Below, in pieces: positions 1 to 11,789 of a DNA stretch of 64,000 nt. Made by a program: the position numbers and the translations under genes. How positions within the stretch are numbered: the stretch's first letter is position 1; every line of letters begins with the position of its first letter. The stretch is from positions 19,810,027-19,874,026 of the forward strand of contig CM076274.1 of NCBI GenBank assembly GCA_038380795.1, read 5' to 3'. Source of the stretch: Pyrocephalus nanus (taxonomy: Eukaryota > Chordata > Aves > Passeriformes > Tyrannidae). The notes under the pieces are model-generated. The model had not been told where the DNA came from, searched no databases, and saw only the letters and a program-made list of their open reading frames with translations.

Positions 1-850
1 ATGCAGGCTGAAAGGCCAACATGTAGAAATTGGGGATTTCTCCACCCTTCCCAAAGTAGCTGAGTTGCTTGACATCCTTGACTCAGTCAGGTATGAAGCA
101 GAAATTCCTTCAGGCCAGGCCATGGAAAAGTAAGGAAGGGGAGAGGTTTTACTGACCCTGATGGCTTAATCTCATCCCAGGATGTGAATGAGCATTGAAT
201 ACCCTCAGACTGAAGAGTTCAAATGCATACACAAACGTCTCTTTACAAAGCAGCTTATGGATCATTGCACAAATTCAAGAAGGTGCATTAAGTCTATTTT
301 AAGGAGCACCCCAGCCTTACCCAGATGGTGAATTTCCACGGCACCAAGAGAGACAGGAAACTGCCCATCAGAGCACACAGCCCAAGGAAGGTGTTTGTGT
401 CAGAGCACCGATTACCTGCTGAGCAGGCCAAAATGACCACAGGCAAGCGGTTAGGCCATCCATCTGCCTGCAGGGCTGATCCAGAGGGCTGGCACGGTCA
501 CAGCCCTTCCCGTGGCTTCCTGTCAAAGGTTGAGCAAATGTGAATGTCGAATCTTAAACCTGGAGCGGACAGGGTAACACGAGGCCGAGTCATTTCGCAA
601 AGCAGGTAAATCCCCAGCCCGGTGGTCAGGCTGTGCACAGGTGCTGTGCTCCGGCAGGGACACTGCTGCTCCAGCCTCACCCTGGAATTCTGCTGGGCCC
701 AGAGATGAGCGTCCTTTAAAAACTGTTCTGCTCTGTATCACTCCTGTATATTAGGGTTTTGCCCAAGGATTTGCAACGTTTTAGTGGATACAAAGCCAAA
801 TTTACAGTGACTGATGCAAGGAAGCGGGACTGATGCACTGACACGAGCGG
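1..850. other. Intergenic, no gene seen
   Basis: No exon with flanking splice sites and recognisable protein similarity is visible on either strand. Short open frames here overlap each other and show no domain. I see no repeat family. Confidence 0.5.
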
Positions 851-1084
851 GAGAAATGTTGCGCTCCCCAAGTCACCAGCGCATCGAGGAGAGCAACGCG
901 GGCTCTGAAGCCTGCAGGGGAGAACGAGCCGTCTCGGGCCGCGTAGACGCCCCGGTCGGGGCCGGGCCGGCGGACACAGCTCGGCTCTCGCCCGGGGCCG
1001 GGCCGGGAGCGGGAGCAGAGAGGGGAGGAGTGACCCTGCTGCCCGCCCTCTCCCGCGGCCGCCGGGTGTCGCTGCCGCGCCGCT

Positions 1085-1180
1085 CCCGGCCCAGCCCAGC
1101 CCGGCCCGGCCCGGCCCAGCCCAGCCCAGCCCAGCCCGGCCCAGCCCGGCCCAGCCCAGCCCAGCCCAGCCCGGCCCCAG
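1085..1180. repeat. GC-rich low-complexity tract, CCCAGCCCGG-like units
   Basis: The tract is made of irregular repeats of CCCAG and CCCGG pentamers. It is uninterrupted by other sequence and sits inside the first CpG island. Confidence 0.85.
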
Positions 1181-1182
1181 CC

Positions 1183-1215
1183 CCGCCTCCGCCTCCGCCT
1201 CCGCCTCCGCCTCCG
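1183..1215. repeat. (CCGCCT)n hexamer repeat
   Basis: About five tandem CCGCCT units directly follow the CCCAG/CCCGG tract. Such tracts are length-variable and hard to sequence. Confidence 0.85.
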
Positions 1216-1236
1216 GCCCGGCCCGGCCCCGGCAGC

Positions 1237-1322
1237 GCCCCGAGCGATCCCCGCCCCGCCGGGGCCGGCGGCCGGCCGAGCCCCGAGCGATCCCCGCCCC
1301 GCCGGGGCCGGCGGCCGGCCGA
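1237..1322. repeat. 43-bp perfect tandem duplication
   Basis: Positions 1237-1279 and 1280-1322 are identical as read, followed by the first seven bases of a third unit. The unit contains two GGCCGG-type palindromic cores. Perfect identity suggests a recent duplication or active homogenisation; an assembly artefact is also possible in such GC-rich DNA. Confidence 0.85.
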
Positions 1323-2970
1323 GCCCCGCGTTGCGCGGCGGGTGGTGCCGCGGAAGCTGCGTGGGAACATTCTTGGCGGTCCTGGGCTCGCGGCGTCTCC
1401 AGGGAGAGGGCTGTTGGTCAGAGGCAGACAAGGACGACTTTCAGGCAGGGTCCCAGGTTTTATTTTCGAAGGAACTGCCGTCGTGCCATCCTTACTGTGA
1501 CTCGGTATCGCTGTGACAGCCTCAGCTTTCTGCTGGGTCACGGTTAAGAAAAGAAAACCTCGCAGGGCCTAACAGTGTCAGAAATGGAAAGAACCTGGTT
1601 CTTGTCAGCCCCCAAACCCACCCCTCGCTGCCTGTCGCCTCCATCCCTGTCCCAACACTGCTCCCTAAGCACACCATGTGGTCAGGGGCCGTCACCGCAG
1701 CATTCCCGGGGGCTGTGTGCACACAGGTTGGCAGCTGCCCACCATGGGACGGATGCCCGGGCACAGGCTACCCCATGTGTGTGCGCAGGATTGCAGTGAC
1801 AGGCTTTCCCCCACCGGCATAACTTTGCATCTTCCAGCCTGATCCTCACAAAGTTCCTCCTGGCTATCTAGCAGTTGCAGTCGCTCAGGTTTTACAGGTG
1901 TTTCCAGTTGGTATGAGCACTACAACGAGTCTTGTGCTACTAACGCCTTGAGACGGGGGAAACTGGACGAAAAAAAGGAATGGGTGAGTGACAGATCACG
2001 CCACACAGCCAGCACTGGGCGTGCAGATGTGGCATCAGTCATGGTGTGAGTGAGCACTCACCACTGGAATGTCCCACAGGAAAGGGGCCTATGCCAGGGC
2101 TCAGAGGATGCGAAATGAGATGAGGAACTGAGCTGACGCATGAGCAGCTCACATCCTGAGAGAGAGGAACCAGCCCATAGTGTTTGGCTCTATAAAAAGT
2201 GCAGAGAGGTGGGTTTGGCTGAGCTGGGAAGAGCAATGGCAGCTGCAAATCACAGTGGAGCAGGGGTAAAAAAAGAGGTATTATTACTCTTCAAGAGCAC
2301 CTTAGCTGAATCAAGAGCACCTGTACTTTACAGTGGGAATTGGAGTTCCTGTGAGTGGCTGGTGGGTAGAGCCAAGGCCAATGCAGACAAAATGGCAGTG
2401 CCTGCTCTGTAGCTGCATGGCTGTGCCAGTGCACCTCACTCCTGCAGCAGACCTGGAGCTCCCTGCGGCTGTGTGGGGCTCTGGTTCCCATTCTGGGGTC
2501 CCACAAGCTTTGCTGCTTACAGCTACCCAGATGTTGCTCATCCCCTTTGAGCAGCTCCTAAGTCATACTGTTACTAGTGCAATTTGCCCATGAAAATGTG
2601 GTTTGCAATGTCATTTTCTCAGGGACTGAAACATTTTGTTTCTCTACTCAGGGACATGTTTTTTCACTTTAATCAGTTTTGGGGAGATAAATAAAAGTAT
2701 ATATGCATACTGAGTGGGGCATGGTCCTCCTCACATTTCCTTTCATTTATTTGATAAAGTGAAAGGCTTCTTCAGTTTCTTTCCATATGTAACATTTTTC
2801 CCTTGCAAAAACATGGAAATAATTAAAGAAATGCATATTTCAGATACTTTTTTTCTTTCTTGGTTCTTAGCCTTTTGCATCATGTTCCCATGAGAAAGAT
2901 TTACAATATTTCTCACTTCATGTGACCTGACAGTTTGGGGTTCTTTGCCTTTTAAACCTTTTCTCACTTT

Positions 2971-2990
2971 ACACACACACACACACACAC
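2971..2990. repeat. (AC)10 microsatellite
   Basis: Ten uninterrupted AC dinucleotides, likely length-polymorphic. Confidence 0.95.
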
Positions 2991-5317
2991 ATTTCTCCAC
3001 ACGTACAGTGTGACCATAGCTTGAAAGAAAGTTTATCTTCTCCTGGTTTTTTAGATCACATAAAAAAGATAGGGAGGATTTCACTTCTGATGGAGTCCTG
3101 GCTTTAGCCTCTCTTGAGCTTGCCACATGCTGACAGATTTTGGCGGGTTAGACTGTGCCTGTCCCAGACCTGCCACTTCAGGTGGACACCTGCTCAGCAG
3201 CCCTGGCCATCAGCCTCAGCACTGGCACATGGCTCTCCCTTCTTTCATGCCATGCAGCAGAGAGCTTCAGGGGCTGAGGAAGACAGCATGTCTGAAAGGG
3301 ATTGGAGTCCTTCAGCCCTGAGAGGCCAGGCACGGAGAAAAACCATGGCAGCCCTGGAAGCTCCTGCCAGGCTGAGTGGGCAGCCCTGCTAGCCCTGGCC
3401 AGAGCCCAGCCTGTTGCTGCTGCTAGCAAGGTGCCTGTTTGGCAGAAGAGAGGTCCTGGGGACCACTGCAATGAATACTCTTTCTAGCAGGGAGAACTTG
3501 AAAGACAGACACTCCTAAAACCTTCTGCATTTCAGCTGTGTGCCCAATTTAAATGTATTAGCAACAGTCTGAGATGGTCCAGTAAAGGGTGAAGTGGCAC
3601 AGTGGGACTGCTTCCCATTTTCTTTCTTTCCTGGCTTTAAAGGATGGTTTTTCTTCCAAAAGAAAAGCTTCTTCCCACCTAACCTTCAGCCCGTAGCACA
3701 GCAGAGCAGTGCCCTGAGCAGCCTGGGTTGCAGAGTTGGCTGGACAGCCTGGTGCCCAGAGTTGGCCACAGTCCATCTGGTGCTGCCCAGCATGAATGGG
3801 TGGGAGGTGATGTGCCTCCATCCCGCCCAGCAGCTGGAAAAGAGGAGAGGAAGGCAGCAGCTCCCATCCAGCCTCAGACTTGTCTGTTGCACAGGGCTGC
3901 TTACACAGAGCTGGACATAGCCCTTCCCCATCCCACAGCTCTCCAGGACCAAACTCAGGTCCTGTGGGGAACACCCAGCTCTGCTAACCACTCTGAACAG
4001 AACAGGCCATCCCTGAGCCTTGGGGTCAAACAGCATGGTTGTGTCCACAAAGCCCTTGTCTCCAGCATGTGGAACCTTTGTGGTTCTAAAGTATGACTTA
4101 ATTTTTCATGTCTTTTTTTTTTTTTTTCAGTTCAAAGCACATGAAAAAAAAACCATCCCATGCTGCAGTTCCTTCAAGCAGTGTTTGCATAGCATGAAAC
4201 TGTATTCTTGCTCATGCTGCCTATTGGTTCCTGATATATGGTACTGTCTGAACAATGCTCAGGCATCATTTTGGAGAGTATTATTAGCAAAGGCTAAAAT
4301 AGTGCCAGGGTGTGAGCTAATAATTAGGCAGGACATAAAATCACTGGCCCAGTGCTGAAGCTCTAAAGATGGGAATGTTTTGTTCAGCAATGTAGCCATA
4401 ACCTGGAAATCAATGGAAGCTGGAGGGATGTGATCTCGGAGGTATGTAGTTTATACACTGCTGTGCCAACTGGGACATCCCACGACATCAGGAAATCTTG
4501 GTCCTTCCAACACTGCCCTCACAGTCCTAGAGGTTGTCGAGAGCAAGACCAAAAAGCAAAAAATGGGTCCAGCAGTGTTGTGCAGTTCCTCACATTCACT
4601 CCACCGACACTGTCCTACTTACACCTTCTCACCACCACCCCCTGTTCGAGTCATTCTCCCATCAGTCTTTCCTTCCACTGTTCCCCAGCGACTTCTTGGG
4701 CAATACTGTCCCTTCCCAGTCTTGGCTGCCCAGGGTGAACCAATGGATGAGCTTTAAACAACAGAACAGAATAAAAATTGCTTCTCCTCAGCAGTTTCCC
4801 CTTCCCCATTGCCCCCACACCCATGCACTTGCTGCCATCAGATGTCTTTCCTCTGATGCCCATTGACTCAGGGATGGAGGGTTTCAGAGAGACACTCATC
4901 ACCTTGTCCCTTGGGCAAATATCACTCCTGACAGAGCTTCTGGGCTCTGCTGTCCCCTCCTTGCCAAGTCCTCCCAAGCATTCCATGGGAGCCCTCTTTG
5001 CCAAGGTGCTAAACATCTCCAGCCAAAATCCTAGAGGCCAAATGGAAGCCAAAGTTATTGGAGTTTAATTCTCTTTTCTCCCGTTTTCCTCCTTTTTCAG
5101 CAAACAGGGGTTGGCTGGTGAAGATGAGCAGAAAGAAACAGCAATCCTGACCAAACTAGGAACACTTGTTCAGACCAAGTGCACCCAATATTTCCAGCAA
5201 CCAAAGCTACCTGTATCCAATTTATTTGCCCTGAAAACCTAAAAACCCAAAAATCATGAGAAGTCAAGACAATCACTTTATGTTTTAATAGTTTAATTTC
5301 AAGCTACCAAATGTTAA

Positions 5318-5402
5318 TTTGAAAAAAAAAAACCCAAACCCCAAAAACCAAACCAAACAAACAAAAAACCCCAAAACAAAAACGAAAGCAAACAAAAACA
5401 TA
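5318..5402. repeat. A/C-rich low-complexity tract
   Basis: AAAC, AACC and AAAAC units run over about 85 bases with almost no G or T. A similar tract occurs at 61930-62035. No target-site duplication or attached element was seen. Confidence 0.8.
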
Positions 5403-8400
5403 CAATAGGTTTTGCTTCTTTTAACTGTTTGAAGCGGTTTCATTTTGCTTCATTTCTGAAATGATTTGGCCTTGGTGCAAAAAAGTAAGAAAACAAAAAT
5501 GTTGATGTTTTAAGTGATGTCTATTAACTTTAGAGTGTTCCATAATGAACCGATAAAATCCTTGGGAACATGCAGAGCAGCAGAGCAGCTTATTCTGTCC
5601 AAATGCCAGTGTGATGAGGGAGGATGCCACACGACCATCTCACCACCTACTCAGTGACGTGGCTTCACGAGCCCCACTGCCCTCACCCCCACCCCTCTTA
5701 CGTGCAAAACTTGTGCCTCACAGTGCCCCAGGACTGATCAGGGATAGGTTTATATTTCCCTATAGTGTGAAGGGCCTCGATGTTCAAGCAAGTAGTATGG
5801 GAGGATTTCTGGCTTCCTGAAGAGCTCTCTAAGCTGCTCCGCCTTTGGAAGCACAGGACAGTGGTGTTAGAAGGAGAAGATAACATCTTGGAACACTTCC
5901 GAACTCTTTTACAGTCCTCCTTGGACTAGTATAAAGGGAGGAGGAGTATTTCTGTAAATATATAACACTTTAACTTGAATAGAAATTGTTGTAGATATAA
6001 TTCTTTAGTTTTTAATTTATTAGTAGTTCTTGTTTTACTAGTAATAAATGTTTATACTATTTTCCCCAAATCCTGCCTCTCTTTTGTCTGCAAAAACCTT
6101 CTCTCAACTAGTAGTAATTGTGTGAAAGGTGGAAAGCAAATTAAGCCAAAGCAAAACCACGACACAGAGGGAGTGAGGTCACAGGCAAATTAGTAGGTTG
6201 TTCCAAGGAGATTGGGACTGTTTCTAAACAGCTGTCATTTTCCTACAAGGGATTTTTACCTCCCCAGAAAGCGACTGTCCAAGGCAGGAGTCAGTTGAGG
6301 GAAACACTTTAATCACACTTCGGCCAATCCAGTCTCAGTGATGCTTCTAAGGGTGAGACAGTTTTACAAAACTCCTCCACCCAGTTCAGAGCTCTGTGAC
6401 TAACTGTCCTGCATATAGCCCATTTCCTCAGAATAGCAATCACAGGTTACACACAGCAGCCTGGTCCTGCCCTGGTCATGTCCTCAGCACAGGCAGCTCA
6501 GTGCAGCGTGTCTGAGGAAGCACTAACATGGGTGTGATACCCTGCCCAGGAATTCCAGTGTCACGAAGTAATTATTTGTAATAACTCAGAGTAACAATTT
6601 CCATATGTAGGACTCAAAAACAAGAACTACAGGTCAGGAGATGCCTCCTCCAGCTTATTAGATGAGAGCAGGATTTCCATGTCTTTTAAAATAAGATCTG
6701 TCTTGTTTTCTATTCCAGTTTCCATCACCCCACCAAAATAAAAGCAGCTCCAGACAGTCAGTGAGCAGAGCTGGAATTTTTGCTAGAGGTCTGGGGAAGG
6801 GGGAGATGTTTGACAGAGACTGAACTCTCAACACCATGATATTATTTTACTGATTAAGGGACCTAGACAGATACAATTTTAACTTCTAGTTTAGATGAAA
6901 ACCTTGACTGTCTTCTCCAGATTGGCAAGTTTGGTGTTCAGGCTCCTTTGGGACTGTCCAGAATGTGGAAAATCATAAACAGAGTGAAACCAAGAGGCAG
7001 AAATAAACTAAGGGCTCCCTGAGAAGAGGTCTGCGTGCGATCCTCCACAGAGGAAAGAGATCTTCCTTTGCCCATTCCTCAGAAAGCTCCTTTGTCCAGC
7101 TGGGCGGAAAATTCCAGGAAGGTGAGGGTTAATGCTAAGGAGGTTATTTAGCTGAATGGTGGCTTTTTCCTTCAACCCCCATTCCACCACACACACAGAC
7201 ACAGGGTCTGGCACACACAGACCCTGAAGCAGGAGGAAAAGCATTCCCTGCAGGGTGTCAGGACACAGGACCGGACCTCCAGTGACACAGGGAGCTGGTG
7301 TGTCCTTGCCCCCCTGGCAGCACCTTCAGCCCTCCCCAGCACACGGAGCTGGGTCACTGGCCCCACCACAGACCTTGCTCTGTTCCTGGGCACAACATCA
7401 CCCTGGCTGTGGATGGCACAAGTCCTCTGGTCCCCAGCCAGGCCACAGGGTTTCTTTCCCCCTCTCTCTGCCAAAGCAAATTGACTTCTGACACCTCCCC
7501 TTATGTTTTCATCCTTTAAAGGCTGGAAAGCTGAAAGCCTGGCTTTGCTGTGTTTACTTCCATGCCTCCTCTGTGCTCTCCTGCATGGACGATAACTAAG
7601 CTCTTTCAGGGAGGACTGGGCATTAGAGTCACTGGCCAGCAGTGCATGCAGGAAGGGCAGTGTGTGCATGCATGTGCACCTACACGCACATGTGTGCCTG
7701 TGTGCCTGGGGTGCCCTCCCTGCAGCCCAGAGGGAGCAGTGTTGCCCCAGGAGCCTGTCCCAGTTCCCTTTGCTCCCACTCCCCAGCATTTCATCTCCCT
7801 GGGCCTCAGCCATCCTTCTCTGTGAAGGGTGGACAGCAATTCCTGTACCTTGTCACTTTACATAGCCCTGTTTCCAGGAGGTAGCACGAGGAGGAAGGTG
7901 ACCTACACGTGCCCACTTTCCAGCAGAGAAACCAGTGGTTTTCACTTCATGTGCTTGGACTTCTTGTGACAACCCAGATGTGATAGGCACAAATACAGAC
8001 CCTGACTGACAGAGCTGCATCAGTAACAACTGTGGAACCAATCACACGTCCAAAGATGCCCCAGTTTCATCACACCAGCAGTACACTGCAGAACAGCCTG
8101 AGAGTTTCTGGTCTTGAAGCACTCGGGCAGTAAAGCTGATCTGGCGTCTCATGGATATTAAATGCTTTATAATTGTAGCATATCATAAAACATGGCCAAA
8201 AACTATTAATTGGATATTGTCTCTCCATGGTGAGAGTTTACTCTAGGTAAACTTCAATAAGATCCAGGTGAAAGAAAGCAGCAGGGAACTGATTCATGCA
8301 GAGACACCTAACAGACTCCCCACAGTTCATCATTTTTGAATGGTAAAGGGGATCTAGTCCATTGTTCCTTAGAGACCTCAAATGTATTCTTAGCTCTGTT

Positions 8401-11400
8401 TTGTAGTAAAACAAAGCTTTTGCTGTAAACCCAAATATGCTAATTTTTTCATGAGCTTTGGAAAAGTTTCAGCCTTCCTTTTCTGGAGTTTTGCCATTTT
8501 AAGGCAATTAAGTTTCTAGAGGTATTAAAAACATGAGGTAGACCTGGGTTGAAAAGGGAAATCTTAATGCCGATTTCATTTCAGGAAAGTATATAACCTA
8601 GTTCCTCCCTTATCTGACAAAATAGAATACATTGCATATTGTGACTGAAAGAGAAAAAAGAATTTTCTACCCCGTGGATCATGGATCTTATTGTCCTCTT
8701 AAAAAAAAAAAAAAATTATAACTTTGCAATCTCAGACAAGACCTTGTGCTGACAAGTGGATACCTTCTTCTACTTCCTTCACATTAGCAGAAATCTAATC
8801 CACATATATATCTACAAACTCACCTTCTTGATCATATACAGTTTGCAGCATTTTTTCCAAAAAGAATGAGAAAAGGCTTGTCTGTGAACTGAATGAACTC
8901 TGCCTCTTCTATTCCTCTCCTTTGTCTTGCAGGAGATTATGAGGGACCACCTCATGGTTTGTGCTTATGTAAAATAAACACTGTGATATTACAACAATCC
9001 AGTCAGTAATGAACTGATTAATAAAAAAGGTGATGCCAAAACCAGGTGGGATCATTTGAAAATTTGTTTAGTTAACAAGGGCACTAAAGCCCAAGCCTAA
9101 AGCCCAGTGGAAGACACCCATGCATATAGATGCAGTGCAGTGAACTTGGCCGTAATCAGCAAATCCATCAGCTGTGCTGTGATGGTAGCCAAGATGCACT
9201 TACCAGATCTTGTGCACAGATGATGAGAAAAGCATCCTTTGACAATTAGTACAAAAAAGTGCCTTGCCAGAATCTCTTCCGTCTTTGTTTGTGCTGCAAC
9301 TTGCTCTATTACCACAGTGGTTACCAGGAAGACATTCCTTAGCTGCACAGTGCCATGGTGAAGACACCTCAGCCCAGTTTGTAACAAGTTCAGTGCCTAG
9401 AGAGAAAAGAGCCACAAGACATCAGAATGTGCCATCTGGCCTTGGAAACTGGGAAAAAAAGAGCTTATGAATATGCAGGGACCTCCCTGTGCTCCTGGGT
9501 TCACATAGCAAAACGACAGAAAAACTCAAACACATACAGAGAGGAATGTCTCCCTTCCTCCCTTTCCATGTGCTTCAGCCAGGATATTTGTGCAAGAAGA
9601 AAGTCAACTGAACAAAATAAAACCCATATGTCAGATGCAGAAGGGAAGTCTGGAGTCCAACACACTAAAAGAAAAGATTGACACCAGTTCATCTTTATGA
9701 TAAGGGTCCCAGCTCCAATGTGCACATCACAGCTTCCTTATTATGGGACCAAACTGATAACAGCAGCAGTGTGGTACTTGGTGTTTTGAAATTTTCACCC
9801 AAGAATTGTGAAGTACTTTATGATTAAACCTAAATATATCTTTGTGTGAGATGGGAGGGGCTGTAAACAGATAAGTTTGATTATTTTGAGCATGAAAAAC
9901 ACATAATTCCATTTAAAAAAAAAAACAAAACAAAACAAAAGGCTCTAATTCACCTGGAAATGGTGTTTTTAATGAATTTTAATGGAATTATACCCAGTGA
10001 GATGACAAGGTCAGTGGACTTGCATGTCTTCACACTTAGAAATAGTTTTCTTGTGATCTTTTGTAGTTACATTTTTAATAGTAAAGATGATATAAAGCAA
10101 TGAACACAAGAGTCCCTGCTTTAATAAGCGTTCCATTACTTATTCCAAGTGGAACAGTGCTCAGCAAAGCTGAGAGGTCCTGCAAGACAAGGGACAAACC
10201 AATAGGCCTAAGGGGACTAAGAGTTGAGTCCCAGGGTCAGAGAGACCCTTATGTGAAGTTGGAGCTACTCCACAGTCAACTCCAGACTTTCACAAAGACT
10301 GAGTGTGAAGAACAGGGCAAAAAAGCTTGACAGTCAAAAGTTCTGCTGAGAACTCTTCAAATTTTCCTGCTGTTCCCATGGCTGGAAATGCTGCGAGAGC
10401 AACTTTTCTTAACACTTTCCTTGTTCAGGGTCACATTTATTAACATCACAAATAAGAGAGTGGGAAAGAAAGTATTGTGAACTGTCTGGAAAGCCATGAG
10501 TTGAAATGAGGTCTAGGCACTAGAAGGTTTTACATCTGAGAACTTGACAAATTTCATCAAATTTTCATCAGATTCATTAGTTTTGGCTGGAAAAATGTTG
10601 GCCTCTCATCTGTCTCTGTGGCAAAAGTCCTTGCTTATAGGGTTTCTTTCAATATATAACCCAAAAGTAATTAACTGGCAGTGCAGTACCCAGGTCTGGG
10701 AGATGAGGAGGAGTAAGGGAAAATGCAAATTTACTTCAAGAGGGCTGAAGAGGTCTGTTTTAAATAGTGGGCCCTAATTTGTGTTTGGCTTCTTATGAGT
10801 GGACAGTGGTGGAAAGCCAAAGTGTTCTCAGCTTATGACTGGCACAGGAGTTCCTCATGGGGAAGTCCTGAGGAAACAGCTGAGACACGGCTGGAAATCT
10901 CCTCTAGTCCAATCTGGTCCTGTAGGGTGCAGCTTATCACAGTACAGAAATGCTCTGTGCCTCCAAATTTGCTTTTCTAAGGAAGAAATGGACTACATGG
11001 GCCTGCTTGTGATCTTATTTCTCATGGATTTTCTTTTGTCATAAACCCCTCCTAATATTTACTTTTTGGGGATCTGTTCCTTGACTTGCATAAGCTGACG
11101 TTATTTCTCTGATTACTCTGGAGCTGTTCTGCTTATGACCAAACACAAGTTGATGGTCTCAGATGGTCACCACTGGTCCTCTCCAGCCCTTTTGCCATCA
11201 CCCTCAACAAGAGGATCAAGAGCATTACCACCCATGAAGATATTCCCACGTCACTCTGATCCCCATCATTCTCACACATTTTTTCAGACGATGCATGTCA
11301 CAGGAAAGCATGTATTGGAATACTCCTTGTTGAACCTGCTGTGCTTGATTTGTTCTGGCAGGGCAAAGCAAAGCAGAGAGGGGTTTTGCAAATATTTTCA

Positions 11401-11774
11401 CAGCCCTTGAGCAGCAAAGGGCATCTTGCCACCACATCTTCCAAGCCCAAGCATGCCTCTTCCTCTGGGATCACAGGCAGGAAGCAGTAGTCCACAAGTA
11501 GGAGCAGTTTTGGGTGAAGACTTGGCTCTCCCGCCTTGTCTGTGTGCCTGCTCCCAGCAGGACTACTTCCACTCCAAATGTGTTATTGCAGGGAATAGAC
11601 GGGAGCTGGGTGGGGCTGCAGGGGCTGCATGGACAATAAAAGGAAATGCCTCTGCTCTGCATATGCTCTGGAGAGGGAGGGTGTCTGTGTGCCGGGGAGG
11701 GGATGTTGTGCCAGACGAGGTCTGGAGGGCAGGCATCTGCAGGAAAACCAGAGCAGAAGAAAGTATTTGAGAGA

Positions 11775-11789
11775 GGGTGGGTGGGTGGG
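11775..11789 (+). other. G-quadruplex motif (four GGG runs, single-T loops)
   Basis: Four GGG runs are separated by single T residues. Motifs with one-base loops are among the most stable G-quadruplexes known. The G-rich strand is the + strand. Confidence 0.75.

Larger units (their letters stand above)
850..1400. promoter_or_regulatory. CpG island without an assigned gene
   Basis: The stretch is very GC-rich and dense in CpG, in contrast to both flanks, which is the usual mark of a vertebrate promoter. It contains runs of CCCAGCCCGG-like units, a (CCGCCT)n tract and a 43-bp tandem duplication. Several long overlapping frames on both strands come from the low-complexity sequence and are not convincing proteins. 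It lies about 18 kb upstream of the ARHGAP20 exon 1 candidate, so it could be an alternative ARHGAP20 promoter, the promoter of a divergent gene to the left, or a promoter of a non-coding RNA. The sequence alone does not decide between these. Confidence 0.6.

Noticed and set aside
802..1541. Long overlapping frames on both strands in the first CpG island
   Set aside because: They are products of the CCCAG/CCCGG and CCGCCT repeats (proline/alanine or glycine-rich strings), not proteins.
7172..7813. 213-codon open frame on the - strand
   Set aside because: No recognised domain, cysteine/histidine-rich from TGTG/CACA-type sequence, overlapped by other frames and without exon signals.
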